In this document: piece after piece, positions 1 through 8,879 of the stretch
Numbering within the stretch: position 1 is the stretch's first letter
Layout of the letters: each line of letters opens with the position of its first letter
Assembly: GCF_949774925.1 (NCBI RefSeq)
Contig: NZ_OX458932.1
Span: 1,302,001-1,366,000, forward strand
Length of the DNA stretch: 64,000 bases
Direction of reading: 5' to 3'
Source: Candidatus Methylacidiphilum fumarolicum
GTDB taxonomy: Bacteria; Verrucomicrobiota; Verrucomicrobiia; Methylacidiphilales; Methylacidiphilaceae
Program-made: the position numbers and the translations under genes
Notes under the pieces: model-generated
Told to the model about the DNA's origin: nothing
What the model saw: only the letters and a program-made list of their open reading frames with translations
The model's database searches: none

Positions 1-1060
1 CGTCGAGGCCTCAGCCTTTCCGGTTTCCTGGGAAAGGTAAGTGCCATTCTCCTGTGACTGCGCAGGGACTTACGAAAGCTCATCGGAAGGCTGCCAAGAA
101 ATGATCGAGCCGCTCGGCGAGTTTCAACACCTGCATGTACCGGACCTTCGAGGAGAAGGGAGAGTACAGTATATCTCCCTCATGGGTCTTGAGAGCGGCA
201 AGTCGGAGATTCGGGGCGACATCCGCCTCGTTCTGAACGAGAGGCGGGTGGAGATCCATTATTCAGCGGCAGTGAAGATTTCGAAGCGACGGGAAGGCGA
301 AGCCGGTCTCTCCAAAGTCTTCACCGACGATCATGGGAAGCGGTATGAGAAAGGCTGCGGTGAGCTGCTCGTCCGGTTGTCTTGCGTTCACTAGGAGAAG
401 GGAGAGAAGCGGGGCAGGCTTCAGGCGATCCGGGGAAATGCCAAGGGCTCGTTTAAGACCAGGTGGATCGGCAGAAACAACCTGAGCGGAGAAAAGCGCT
501 GAATGCGGCTGCGCAAGATGCAGTCGAAAATCGAGCGGCAAATAAATACAAGCCTAAGCCTTCCTCTTACATTACGAAGACCTTCAGTACTTGTTTCTGA
601 GGTCCTACATATAATATGGGAACGCTCAAAGTAAAAGCATTCCCGGTGCATCATCCAGATGCGGACCGAGGCGCTTCGGGAGCGAATCGAATTGCTGTTG
701 ACAGGGGGAGGTTCTCGACCAGAGAGAGGTCCATCCAGCCTATAGCTTTCTGGTTTTGTCCGCAATGTGGGTAGGTCAATCCGAAGAACAGCAGGGGGGA
801 TAAGTTTGTATGCCGGCATCGTTAGTTTATGAGCTGTGCGGATACGGTTGGCGCATACAACCTCAAGAAAAGGATCGGAGATCTGGAGATAGGTCTGTGG
901 ACGCCGAGGAACCGGCTGTATGCGATTCTTTTGGTGAGGTTTACCTATAATAGCGGACTACCGACGGATTGGGAAATCGATGAGAAGAACTGTTCCGGGG
1001 CGGACGACTCCAGCCAGAGCGGGAAGATATCCTCTTTGATTGTTAAGATGACACGTTAAT
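1..1060 (+). pseudogene. Decayed TnpB (IS605 OrfB-type) gene, copy A
   Basis: Three frames must be joined to follow a TnpB-like protein. Around 110-390 the reading resembles a TnpB core, with fragments such as ISLMGLESGK and VFTDDHGKRYEKG. A C4 zinc finger follows at about 758-820 (CPQCG, then a stop, then FVCRHR), and the tail GAYNLKKRIGD lies at about 845-885. The in-frame stop inside the finger and the His-Arg in place of the last Cys show decay. The same order of fragments recurs at 27.9-29.07 kb, where the finger is better preserved, so both are copies of one family. The 5' end is outside the window. The base composition is richer in GC than the flanking genes, which fits an insertion sequence. 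Confidence 0.75.
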
Positions 1061-1068
1061 TCTATCCC

Positions 1069-1187
1069 GCCCCCCGGAGAACGAAATAGGTTTGGCAGTC
1101 TTGAGACCTCTCGGTACAATACCAAGGCGAAAAGAACGAACTTGGGGTAGGTATAAGCAGGTCCCGAGTATGTTTTTAGGAACAGTG
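1069..1187 (+). ncRNA. Right end / omega-RNA-like repeat of decayed TnpB element, copy A
   Basis: This stretch directly follows the decayed tnpB and is repeated at 29104-29227 after the second decayed copy. The last 27 bases (1161-1187, beginning GTCCCGAGTATG) are identical in both, and similarity stops right after AACAGT. In TnpB elements the 3' end of tnpB plus the right end make the guide (omega/re) RNA, and the guide is the flank beyond the end. The identical end followed by unrelated flank fits that layout. That it is transcribed is inferred only. Confidence 0.5.
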
Positions 1188-1314
1188 ACTGAGTCTAAAA
1201 ACTCTGGACAAAAGCCAAAACTAAAAGAATTTTCAGATTATGAAAATTGCAAATGTTTTATGGAGGAGCAATCAGCTTGACAGCAATCAATTTCCGTATA
1301 AAACTCAGAATATC

Positions 1315-1413
1315 TTGTGGAGCCTTTTCCCAGATGATGTTAAGATAGTAATATCCTGAACTTAATGCCTAGATGGGATTTGCACGGCATTATTGAAGGA
1401 GGGAGCTCCACAA
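1315..1413 (+). ncRNA. Possible structured RNA upstream of tRNA-Val
   Basis: A perfect 9-bp outer stem joins TTGTGGAGC (1315-1323) to GCTCCACAA (1405-1413). Inside it, TTAA 1340-1343 can pair with 1362-1365, capped by GATA-GTAA-TATC (1344-1355). AATGCC (1364-1369) can pair with GGCATT (1386-1391). The last two helices share two bases, so they may be alternatives. I do not recognise the family; it does not match the conserved cores of SRP RNA, TPP or purine riboswitches. The plus strand is assumed because tRNA-Val follows 19 bases later. Confidence 0.35.
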
Positions 1414-1432
1414 CCTTGCACATAAGAAAATT

Positions 1433-1504
1433 GCGCGGTTAGCTCAGTGGCAGAGCATCACCTTGACACGGTGGGGGTCACAGGTTCAAGTCCTGTACCG
1501 CGCA
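1433..1504 (+). tRNA. tRNA-Val (anticodon GAC)
   Basis: The cloverleaf is complete: acceptor GCGCGGT pairs with ACCGCGC, D stem GCTC/GAGC, anticodon stem CACC/GGTG around the loop TTGACAC, and T arm ACAGG-TTCAAGT-CCTGT. The anticodon GAC reads valine codons GUC and GUU. The discriminator base is A1504, and CCA is not encoded. Confidence 0.95.
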
Positions 1505-1864
1505 AGAAAAGAAGGACCTATTACTTTATTACCGATTTCGCCTCTTAGGTTGGGCATTGAGCAGCCCTTTAGCCGTTTCGGTGAGTCCCTGTTTCTAACG
1601 ATCTTACTGCACTGCTTTCTTTATAGGCGAACTAGGCATATCCTGACCTTGGAAGAAATATGGCGCCAACACTATTGGCGTTTTTCTCAAAACTGCATGC
1701 CACGCACGCAGACAATTCTAATCTCATGGACTAATCTTTCTGATGAAAGAACCGTTATTCAGCGTTTGCAGAACGGTAGGAATGAAAAAAAATAGAATAG
1801 AAAGGAACTATTTTTCATCCCTTTTGTTTCTCCTTTTTAAAAAGGAGCTTAAAAGCCTCATCCT
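1505..1864. other. Gene-free spacer between tRNA-Val and tal
   Basis: About 360 bases. The reading frame that crosses it starts inside the tRNA and has no recognisable protein features. A purine-rich stretch, AAAAAGGAGC near 1840-1850, lies a little far from the tal start codon to be a standard ribosome-binding site. I see no clear terminator. Confidence 0.5.
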
Positions 1865-2950
1865 ATGAAACCAACTCAAAAACTTCACGATTTAAGACAA
1901 AGCCTGTGGCTAGACAATATTTCTAGAGAAATGCTAGATAAAGGAGTGTTAAAAAAATACATCGATGAATATTCTGTTACCGGGTTGACTTCCAATCCAA
2001 CGATCTTTGACCACGCTATTGCTAGATCTCATTTCTATGATCGCAGTATCCTTGAATATTCCCACAAAGGATTAGAAGGGGAAGAGTTGTTTTTCCAATT
2101 GGCAATAGAAGATCTAAGAAGAGCAGCCGACCTTTTTTCTCCAATCTATGAACGCACTTTTGGCAAAGATGGATGGGTTTCCTTAGAAGTTTCTCCTTTG
2201 TTGGCCTATGATGCTCAAAATACACTTTTAGAAGCACAAAGACTGCATCAGATGTTTCAAAGACCAAATCTTTTTATAAAAATTCCTGGTACAAAAGAAG
2301 GTTTGCCTGCAATTGAAAAGTCCATTTTCCAGGGTATTCCGATCAATGTGACTCTTCTTTTCACACCTCAACATTACTTAGAGGCTGCTGAGGCATACAT
2401 GAGAGGACTTGAAAGAAGAATAGCTGAAGGACTTCCATTAGAAAATGTTTTTTCTGTAGCCTCCCTGTTTGTAAGTAGATGGGATAAGGCGACTATGAAT
2501 AGGGTAGGGGATTCATTAAGAAATCAGTTGGGAATAGCCATTGCCAAAAAGACATATAAAGCTTATAGAGATGTTTTGGAATCGGAAAGGTGGAAGCAGC
2601 TTGCCCAGAAAAAAGCCAATGCTCAATTACTCTTATGGGCTAGCACAGGGACCAAAGATCCTCAAGCTTCAGATATTCTTTATGTTAAAAATCTGGTAGC
2701 CCCAGACACAATTAATACAATGCCAGAAGAAACCCTTTTGGCTTTTGCTGACCATGGGCAGATTGGAGAAGTTTTGCCTAGAGACGGCGGGAATGCTGAT
2801 GAAATTATCGCTCAGTATCATCAGCAAGGAATTAGCGTTGATGAGTTAGGCCAGCAGCTACAAAAAGAAGGGGCTGAATCATTTGTCAATTCATGGAATG
2901 ATCTTTTAAGTTCCCTAAAGAAAAAAGCTTCCTTGTTAAGAGCCTTTTAA
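1865..2950 (+). CDS. tal: Transaldolase
   Basis: Transaldolase moves a dihydroxyacetone unit from sedoheptulose-7-phosphate to glyceraldehyde-3-phosphate in the non-oxidative pentose phosphate pathway, in the cytoplasm. The 361-residue protein shows the family's early motif (SLWLDNISR, about 13-21), the GLTSNPTIF strand (40-48) and the Schiff-base lysine K139 in NLFIKIPGT. The length fits the longer bacterial Tal class (TAL-PGI-like N part) rather than the short FSA type. It starts at ATG 1865. The next gene begins about 75 bases downstream on the same strand, so cotranscription is possible. In one-carbon autotrophs this enzyme serves ribulose-bisphosphate regeneration, but that role is inferred from the guessed lineage. 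Confidence 0.93.
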   Translation: MKPTQKLHDLRQSLWLDNISREMLDKGVLKKYIDEYSVTGLTSNPTIFDHAIARSHFYDRSILEYSHKGLEGEELFFQLAIEDLRRAADLFSPIYERTFGKDGWVSLEVSPLLAYDAQNTLLEAQRLHQMFQRPNLFIKIPGTKEGLPAIEKSIFQGIPINVTLLFTPQHYLEAAEAYMRGLERRIAEGLPLENVFSVASLFVSRWDKATMNRVGDSLRNQLGIAIAKKTYKAYRDVLESERWKQLAQKKANAQLLLWASTGTKDPQASDILYVKNLVAPDTINTMPEETLLAFADHGQIGEVLPRDGGNADEIIAQYHQQGISVDELGQQLQKEGAESFVNSWNDLLSSLKKKASLLRAF

Positions 2951-3025
2951 TGAATATCCCTTCAATGAATTTTCCTTACATATTTGTTGGAACTACTTTA
3001 TCTCTGTTGCTATACTTTTATTCTT

Positions 3026-3730
3026 ATGCATCCATCTATCCCTTTTCTTTTAAAATTGCAAGAGATGGATAAAAAGATTATTGAAAGACGCAAATTGCTA
3101 TCCAAAATTCCAGTAGAAATCGAAAAAATCCAAAAGCAGTTTAAAATCGAAGAAGAGAAGGTTGCTCAAAATAAAAAGGAGCTTTTGCAGGTTGATTTAT
3201 CTATAAAAGAGATGGAAGCCGAGATCGCTGGATTGAAATCAAAAATTAACCAGTATAAAATCCAACAGCTTTCAACGCGAAAGAATGAAGAATATCAAGC
3301 ATTGTCTCATCAGATTGATCATGCCACCCAAAAAATTTCGGATTTAGAAGACAAAGTATTAGACTTGTTGGAGAAAAAGGAGAGGATCTCAAAAACGTAT
3401 AAGGAAGCAGACATACAATTTCATCATTTAGCTTTAGAAGTAAAAAAGAAAACTGAAGCTCTTTCTACACAAAAGGAAAATTTTGAAAAGAGTCTTAGTC
3501 AATTATTGGAAGAAAGAAAAGCTTATATAAACCATCTAGAGCCTCATACTTTACAAATCTACCAGAGAATTGCTGCTTCAAAGCCTGGGACTGCAATTAT
3601 GCCTGTCATTGATGAAACTTGTGGAGGCTGTCATATGCGAATGACAAAACAAGCCTATTTGAAAGTTAAGGCATCCGACGCACTTGTTTTCTGTGAATAT
3701 TGTGGTAGAATTTTATTCTTTTCGGAGTAA
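3026..3730 (+). CDS. Coiled-coil protein with C4 zinc ribbon (COG1579 type)
   Basis: The protein is almost wholly a long helical coiled coil (about residues 10-175), ending in a zinc ribbon with CGGCH near the end and CEYCG about 20 residues later. This is the layout of the COG1579/zf-RING_7 family (CdsZ/CT398-like in Chlamydia), which has been linked to secretion or nucleic-acid functions but has no settled role. I chose the ATG at 3026, giving MHPSIPFLLKLQEMDKK, because the upstream part of the frame is hydrophobic and unlike the family. It lies 3 bases before rpoZ, so the two are probably translated from one message. Confidence 0.8.
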   Translation: MHPSIPFLLKLQEMDKKIIERRKLLSKIPVEIEKIQKQFKIEEEKVAQNKKELLQVDLSIKEMEAEIAGLKSKINQYKIQQLSTRKNEEYQALSHQIDHATQKISDLEDKVLDLLEKKERISKTYKEADIQFHHLALEVKKKTEALSTQKENFEKSLSQLLEERKAYINHLEPHTLQIYQRIAASKPGTAIMPVIDETCGGCHMRMTKQAYLKVKASDALVFCEYCGRILFFSE

Positions 3731-3733
3731 CTT

Positions 3734-4027
3734 TTGAGAATTACGATGAACACATCTCCAGAAAATATCAATCAACTGTTATCTGCAGCTTTAGCAAAAG
3801 TAGAAATTCCTGAAGTTCTAGTCAACATGGTTTCAAGAAGAGTCAGATTGCTTGCAAAAGGAGCAAAGCCTCTCATTGAAACTTCGCCCCATTGGAACCT
3901 CATGCAAATTGCTCTAAAAGAAATTGCCGAAGGAAGGCTGAGTTGGACACCCATCGAAGAAGCAACAGAGGAGAAAGCTCCAGGAGAATATCCAAAAGAA
4001 GAAAGCACGCCAATTAGCTTATCATAA
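3734..4027 (+). CDS. rpoZ: RNA polymerase omega subunit
   Basis: Omega helps fold and assemble the beta' subunit of RNA polymerase. The diagnostic stretch is VNMVSRRVRLLAKGAKPLIE followed by IALKEIAEGRL, the usual conserved block of RpoZ. The C-terminal 25 residues are acidic and poorly conserved, as is normal. The start is uncertain: a TTG at 3734 has GGAG six bases upstream, inside the end of the preceding gene, while the first ATG is at 3746 with poor spacing. smpB follows after 11 bases, so these genes form one tight run. Confidence 0.85.
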   Translation: MRITMNTSPENINQLLSAALAKVEIPEVLVNMVSRRVRLLAKGAKPLIETSPHWNLMQIALKEIAEGRLSWTPIEEATEEKAPGEYPKEESTPISLS

Positions 4028-4038
4028 GCTTCCAGAAT

Positions 4039-4497
4039 ATGGACAGAGACCTTGTTATCAACCGGAAAGCAAGGCGAGATTATAACATCATAAAGACCTT
4101 GGAAGCAGGAATAGTTCTTTTAGGATCCGAAGTGAAATCATTAAAAGAGGGGAAAGGAAGCTTGGAGGGAGCTTTTGCTAGGATAGAAAACGGGGAAGCT
4201 TTTCTGTATCAGATGAATATTTCCCCATATGAAAAAGCCCCCACTTATGCGCTAAGAGATCCGAAAACACCCAGGAAATTACTGCTTCATAAAAAAGAAA
4301 TAGGAGAGCTTGCGGGTGCTATTTCTAGACAAGGCAGAACTATCGTGCCTTTAAAACTCTATTACCGTAGGGGCAAGATCAAGGTTCTTCTAGGGATCGC
4401 TTCGGGCAAAAGCCAAGTGGATAAAAGAGAGAAAATAAAAGAACAGGAATCTCAAAGAGAGATTAGCAGAATCCTAAAGAGAAGAAGAGAGGTGTAA
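4039..4497 (+). CDS. smpB: tmRNA-binding protein SmpB
   Basis: SmpB binds tmRNA and brings it to stalled ribosomes for trans-translation. The 152-residue protein has the full pattern: NRKARRDYNI at the start, GIVLLGSEVKSLKEGKGSLEGAFA, YEKAPTYALRDPKTPRKLLLHKKEI, and the basic tail GKSQVDKREKIKEQE that enters the ribosome. The length is normal. No tmRNA gene is visible in this window. Confidence 0.95.
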   Translation: MDRDLVINRKARRDYNIIKTLEAGIVLLGSEVKSLKEGKGSLEGAFARIENGEAFLYQMNISPYEKAPTYALRDPKTPRKLLLHKKEIGELAGAISRQGRTIVPLKLYYRRGKIKVLLGIASGKSQVDKREKIKEQESQREISRILKRRREV

Positions 4498-5032
4498 TTT
4501 TAATTATCTGCTTTTCTTGCATGGAGTTGTATTACTTCTATCCATTCTGAAGTTGTGGGAAGTATGGGTCCTATTTTTTGCATTTCTTATTTTAATGGAG
4601 CTGTACAGCAGCTTTAGATTCAGAAAATTCTATTTCTGATATCACGAACCAGATATTAGAAATTATTTTTTTAAGTTTGGTGTGTTATTTAAAATCCATG
4701 TATTTAACAATTAATGATATTCTTTTTAAAAATCTTTTTTTGTGTCTTCCTAATCTTTATCCAGCACGGAGTACATTCCTTTAGAAAAAGAAGCAATCCA
4801 AACATCTTAAATTATTTTATAAGATAGGCGACTATTAAAGAAAGCTATTCTATTTATCTTCTTACTCATTCTTCCTTTTTTCTATTTTATTCTAAAATTA
4901 ATGATATTTGACAAAATTAAAAATAGCTTTAAAGTATTTTTAAAATTCACACTCCTAGTTCTTCGTCATATTCATTTCTATTTCAATTCGAAATTGTTTG
5001 TTTTATTCGTGACTTAAAGTTGGAGGTATATT
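4498..5032. other. AT-rich intergenic region with a weak promoter candidate
   Basis: About 535 very AT-rich bases with no believable coding frame. A TTGACA at 4908-4913 is followed at 16 bases by TAAAGT (4930-4935), a 4-of-6 match to a -10 box. This could serve the secreted protein at 5033, about 95 bases further on. I see no strong hairpin plus T-run after smpB. Confidence 0.3.
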
Positions 5033-5563
5033 ATGATAAAATATTTACATCTATTTATATTTCTCTTATGGAGTTCATCTTATATAGCATATGGGACACC
5101 TTATTTTCTGAAAGATCTTGAAAAAATACTAACTATAAATAATTCTAAAAGCAACAATTGTTATGTTTTGCCTAATTGCAGTAATAATGAGGAGTATTTT
5201 CTATTATCAATCATTGATTCTAGGTATAATTCTTTTCTCAGTAATTTTGAAAGAAAATTTACTAGTAGATATAAATGTATACGACTCCCCAAAGAGGTTA
5301 TTTCTTTAAATACAAGATATTATTATTTAGTGGACGACGTTGGAAACTATTGGAAAGTATGCATCACTGCGTTTAGCAACCATACTACTAAAGTATCTGC
5401 TGAGCTTTTTCGAGATACTCCTACAATTCGAGGTAATGTTTTTGCTGCAAGGGATTTTTGCTTATCTTTGAATGATATGGAAAAAATAAAGTACAGAGAT
5501 ATCATAAGAAATTTCTTCAATTTATCTGAAAATCAAATTGCTAACGTTTATCGGGGAGTGTGA
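5033..5563 (+). CDS. Secreted protein of unknown function, 3' end cut by an insertion
   Basis: A good ribosome-binding site (TTGGAGG) sits just ahead of the ATG. Residues 1-21 form a signal peptide (KYLHLFIFLLWSSSYIAYG), so the product is exported. The mature part is polar, rich in Asn, Tyr and Phe, with four cysteines, and has no motif I recognise. The last codon and stop (GTG TGA) run into the right end of the decayed TnpB element, which begins at 5560. The original C-terminus has therefore probably been lost, and the visible stop is supplied by the element. Base and codon use are very AT-rich compared with smpB. Confidence 0.55.
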   Translation: MIKYLHLFIFLLWSSSYIAYGTPYFLKDLEKILTINNSKSNNCYVLPNCSNNEEYFLLSIIDSRYNSFLSNFERKFTSRYKCIRLPKEVISLNTRYYYLVDDVGNYWKVCITAFSNHTTKVSAELFRDTPTIRGNVFAARDFCLSLNDMEKIKYRDIIRNFFNLSENQIANVYRGV

Positions 5564-5760
5564 CACTCTCCATCTGCTAAAGCAGGCGAGCTTCTAGCTA
5601 GTAGGCACGACTTGTGGGCAGTCCTCGTTGGGAATCCACCGACGAACTGGTGGAGGTTGAAGCTATGCTTCAGCTAGACAACTTTGGCCCCTGTCCAGGC
5701 TACCACTGCCTCTCGACTGCCGATTGTTCATCCCAACAACCCTCCCTCGCAGAGGGCTGG
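5560..5760 (-). ncRNA. Right end / omega-RNA-like region of decayed TnpB element (copy 1)
   Basis: Read on the minus strand, this covers the last TnpB codons (fragments like SGSLDRGQSCLAEA) and then a conserved tail: ACTAGCTAGAAGCTC, a hairpin with CTTTAGC in its loop region, and GAGAGTGTCAC as the end. The same series occurs on the plus strand at 51240-51397. Similarity ends exactly after GTGTCAC in both, so the boundary here is base 5560. The flank beyond it (revcomp of 5540-5559) would be the guide in the TnpB model. Function is inferred from position; the sequence match between copies is seen directly. Confidence 0.5.
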
Positions 5761-7240
5761 ATCGCAGATACATGATATGCATTGGAAATGGCACCGCCAG
5801 ACCAAGGGCCAACGGGTGCAGGTTGACGCCTCCGACCACATCCCTGTGGTTCTGAAAGCCCCATTTCGGACCTCGCTCATTCCGTCCATTGGGCTTATTG
5901 ACGATGGTCATCTTCCGCGAAGGACGCGATGTGGGTTTGCTCCCTCTTCTGTATCAAATAGTCTACCTCCTTGCCATATTCCCACTGGCTGATCCGCTGG
6001 TCATGATCGCACCCGCAGGAGCCGCGACGAACGCTATCCGGATTGTCTGCAAATATGGACTGAATTCCATGATACAGGCAGAAGTCCACGACCTTACGGA
6101 TGCCTTGGATGGCGCAGGTCGAGATGCCTGCGTTTATAACGCAGTATGCACTTCGCTCTGGCTCGTCCGAGCTTGCGCAATCGCCGGCTGCCCTTCCTGC
6201 ATCGGGACCGCTTTTTCTGGATTTCGCAAAGTTGCTTGCTGTACAACCGCTTGATGGTGCGCTAGCCTTGCCCGGAAACGACCAGGCTACCCCCCCCCAT
6301 TGTTGGAGACTGCGGCAGTCTAGTGGATCCGACCAAGGTTCCCCAGCGCATGCCTTTCCGTGGTCCCTTGCGAGTCCGAAGCGAGTGCCGATTCAACCAG
6401 GGCTAGGTGCCATTCGTTGGACAGATCATTCCAGAGGATCAGGCAAGCGGATTTGCGCAAAAGCCAAGCGGGACGCGATAATATTAGAAACGACCCTCCT
6501 CGTCCCATAGAGAGAACGCTCCGCTTTTCCTCCATTCCCATTGCTTAGACCGGCTGCATCAGAGGGGAAATAGCGCTTGCCCTTATATGGATAGCGGATG
6601 GCTGCTGCAGCCTACGTGGTAGCTTTGTGGTATTCTCTATCTCCAGGTCATGGTGCATTCGTCTGGTAAGCCTCGAGATGCATGTCCTGGCAGACCATCC
6701 AGACCTTGGCCGCATCCATCTGGCCTTTTCGGATGATGGGAGCCTATCTTCTGGAGATACGCTTCAGGGATAGGAGGCGGATCCGTTCCATAGGTGTTAT
6801 CTTCGCGCTATGACTGATCCATTGCAAACCGGAAAAACGCAATGGCCGCACTATCAGCTCGCCTATCCCTTCGTATGGATACTAAAATACTAACGCAGAA
6901 TCCACTCAGGCGAGGTGGGGGTAGCCTGCAAGGCTCTTGATCGCTAAATGCTGGCGGCAGCACGGCTTTCGGCTGCCAGCATTGGAAAAGGACGTCGACC
7001 ATGGGCATCGCTTCGTATCGGCCTCGCCTCGTTGAGCGACTTCAGCGATCGTGGGACTCCTCAAGAGTTACACGTTCCGCGTGGCTCTCGAGAACGGTTC
7101 CCGAAGCTCAAAAACATTGGGTATCGCCGGGAACATCTAAGGACGCAAGCCTATTATGTGGGAACAGCTGGGACCGTATCAGGGAAGTTACCCGCCGATT
7201 CATTGCGGAACGTCAAGGCAAATAGCTCTAATTCTTGAGT
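5663..7240 (-). pseudogene. Decayed TnpB transposon nuclease gene (copy 1)
   Basis: On the minus strand several frames must be joined. The clearest piece reads IRKVVDFCLYHGIQSIFADN, then HDQRISQWEYGKEVDYLIQK (about 6090-5900), then GFQNHRDVVGGVNLHPLA and RGRVVGMNNRQSRGSGSLD (about 5860-5680). This is the C-terminal half of a TnpB, including the RuvC-III motif (NHRDVVGGVN). Frameshifts and stops break it throughout, and the N-terminal part (to about 7240) is hard to follow. The DNA is much richer in GC than its surroundings. The left end must lie between about 7200 and 7265, but I cannot place it to the base. Confidence 0.7.
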
Positions 7241-7265
7241 GCGGCGCTCTTATATAAAGACTTAC

Positions 7266-7299
7266 AGTGTATAATTTAATCTAGTGTATAATTTAATCT
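7266..7299. repeat. 17-bp tandem duplication
   Basis: The unit AGTGTATAATTTAATCT occurs twice without a gap (7266-7282, 7283-7299), seven bases beyond the purH stop and next to the probable left end of the TnpB element. It may be a slippage scar or trace of an insertion. Confidence 0.8.
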
Positions 7300-7305
7300 A
7301 AAAGA

Positions 7306-8838
7306 TTAGTGTAAGAAATGGCGGATATGGGTGAATAACATAGCCATATTATGATTATTAGCTGTGTCGATGACTTCTTTGTCTCTCACGCTTCCTCCTG
7401 GTTGAATCACTACAGATGCTCCTGCGGCTGCCGCAAGTTCCAATCCATCTGGAAAGGGGAAAAAGGCATCCGAAGCTATTGCGCTACCTTCCAAAGATAT
7501 GCCTTCGCGTCTGGCTTTTTCAATAGCTATTCTTACCGCATCGACTCTTGAAGCCTGGCCTGATCCTATTGCTAATGTTTTATCGGAATCTGAAAAAACA
7601 ACTGCGTTGGAGCGAGCATGTTTGACCACTTTAAGACCGAACATACACTTGTTGATTTCTTCTTGAGTTGGTTTCCTTAAACTAACAACTTCTATTTTAT
7701 CTTGATCTAGAAGGATGGTGTCGGGTTCCTGAAGAAGATAAGAATTGCCAAAAAGGGAACGGATGACAAAACGAGGGAAGGGTAATTTTTCTAAGCAAAC
7801 TTGAATTAGCCTCAAATTTTTTTTCTTTTGTAAAAGCTTCAATCCTTCGTCTTCGTATTCTGGAGCAATAACGACTTCAACAAAAATTTCTGAAAGGAGC
7901 CGTGCCAAAGAATAATCAAGTGGTTTGTTTATGGCAATCACTCCACCAAATGGTGATTCTCGGTCCGTTTCAAAGGCTTTAAGATAGGCATCTGTTACGG
8001 TATTTCCCATTCCCACCCCGCAGGGAGAAGTATGCTTAAAAATCGCAGCAACAGCTCTCTCCGCAGGAAATTCAAGTAAGGTTCTTACTGCTGCATCAAT
8101 ATCAAGAATATTGTTGTAAGAAAGATCTTTTCCTTGGAGTTGTTGAAAATAATTCCAAAAATCTCCATAAAGGGCAGCATGCTGATGAGGATTCTCTCCA
8201 TATCTTAACGGAGAATAATCGTAGAGAGGGATGCTTGACTCCGGTGGGAACTGGCGGATATGAAACTTTTCTTGAAAAAAACGAGCTATCTGGCTGTCAT
8301 AATAACTGGTTAAGTTAAAAGCCTTAAAAGCGAGTTTTTTGCGCAAGACTAACGAAGTCGAGCCCATAGTCTGCACTTGATGTATTACTTCAGAATAATC
8401 GGTGGGATCCACAACAACGGTAACATGCGGATAATTTTTTGCCGCACTTCTGGCCAGAGTACACCCTCCAATATCGATAAAATCCAATATTTCTTCCGTC
8501 GACAGCTCTTTTTTTATTGCGGTAGTAAAGGGATAAAAATTGACAATAACATATTGGATTTGAGGAATTCCTAGTTCAGCAACTTCCTTTAAATGTTGGG
8601 CTTCGTCTCTTTTGTAAAGAATGCCGGCATGAATTTTTGCATGTAACGTTTTGACCCTTCCCCCTAGAAGTTCAGGAAAGCCAGTGACATCCGATACTTC
8701 TTGAACAGGAATGTGAGCATTTTTTAAAAGTCGAGCTGTTCCACCTGTAGAAATAATGTCTATTCTAGCTTGGCTTAAAGCTCTAGCTAATTCGACGATT
8801 CCAGTTTTATCATACACTGAAATGAATGCAGTACTCAT
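7306..8838 (-). CDS. purH: Bifunctional AICAR transformylase / IMP cyclohydrolase
   Basis: PurH does the last two steps of purine synthesis, formylating AICAR and closing the ring to IMP. The N-terminal MGS-like cyclohydrolase domain spans about residues 1-140 (begins STAFISVYDKTGIVELAR, with STGGTARLL). The transformylase domain follows, with the catalytic KHTSPCGVG loop around residue 265 and the ending SDAFFPFPDGLELAAAAG. Length (510) is normal. It starts at ATG 8838. The next gene on this strand, the PHP protein, ends 41 bases upstream, so the two may be cotranscribed. Confidence 0.95.
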   Translation of the reverse strand: MSTAFISVYDKTGIVELARALSQARIDIISTGGTARLLKNAHIPVQEVSDVTGFPELLGGRVKTLHAKIHAGILYKRDEAQHLKEVAELGIPQIQYVIVNFYPFTTAIKKELSTEEILDFIDIGGCTLARSAAKNYPHVTVVVDPTDYSEVIHQVQTMGSTSLVLRKKLAFKAFNLTSYYDSQIARFFQEKFHIRQFPPESSIPLYDYSPLRYGENPHQHAALYGDFWNYFQQLQGKDLSYNNILDIDAAVRTLLEFPAERAVAAIFKHTSPCGVGMGNTVTDAYLKAFETDRESPFGGVIAINKPLDYSLARLLSEIFVEVVIAPEYEDEGLKLLQKKKNLRLIQVCLEKLPFPRFVIRSLFGNSYLLQEPDTILLDQDKIEVVSLRKPTQEEINKCMFGLKVVKHARSNAVVFSDSDKTLAIGSGQASRVDAVRIAIEKARREGISLEGSAIASDAFFPFPDGLELAAAAGASVVIQPGGSVRDKEVIDTANNHNMAMLFTHIRHFLH

Positions 8839-8879
8839 AAGGAGAAGAACTTTATAGAGTGAAAAATTATCTGTTCTTT

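Noticed and set aside
1355-1391. Resemblance of CCTGAACTTAATGCC to the TPP riboswitch core.
   Set aside because: The conserved CTGAGA and GCGTAGGGA parts are absent and no thiamine gene follows.
1463-1795. Open frame of 110 codons starting within tRNA-Val.
   Set aside because: It begins inside the tRNA and its product has no signal, domain or plausible ribosome site.
5560-5760. Reading the repeat on the plus strand as an IscB (HEARO) guide RNA, which also has a CCCGCTAAAGC-type hairpin near its start.
   Set aside because: No IscB protein remnant follows on the plus strand, while TnpB C-terminal remnants (HRDVVGGVNLHPLA, MNNRQSRGSGSLD) end at this repeat on the minus strand. A TnpB right end fits better.
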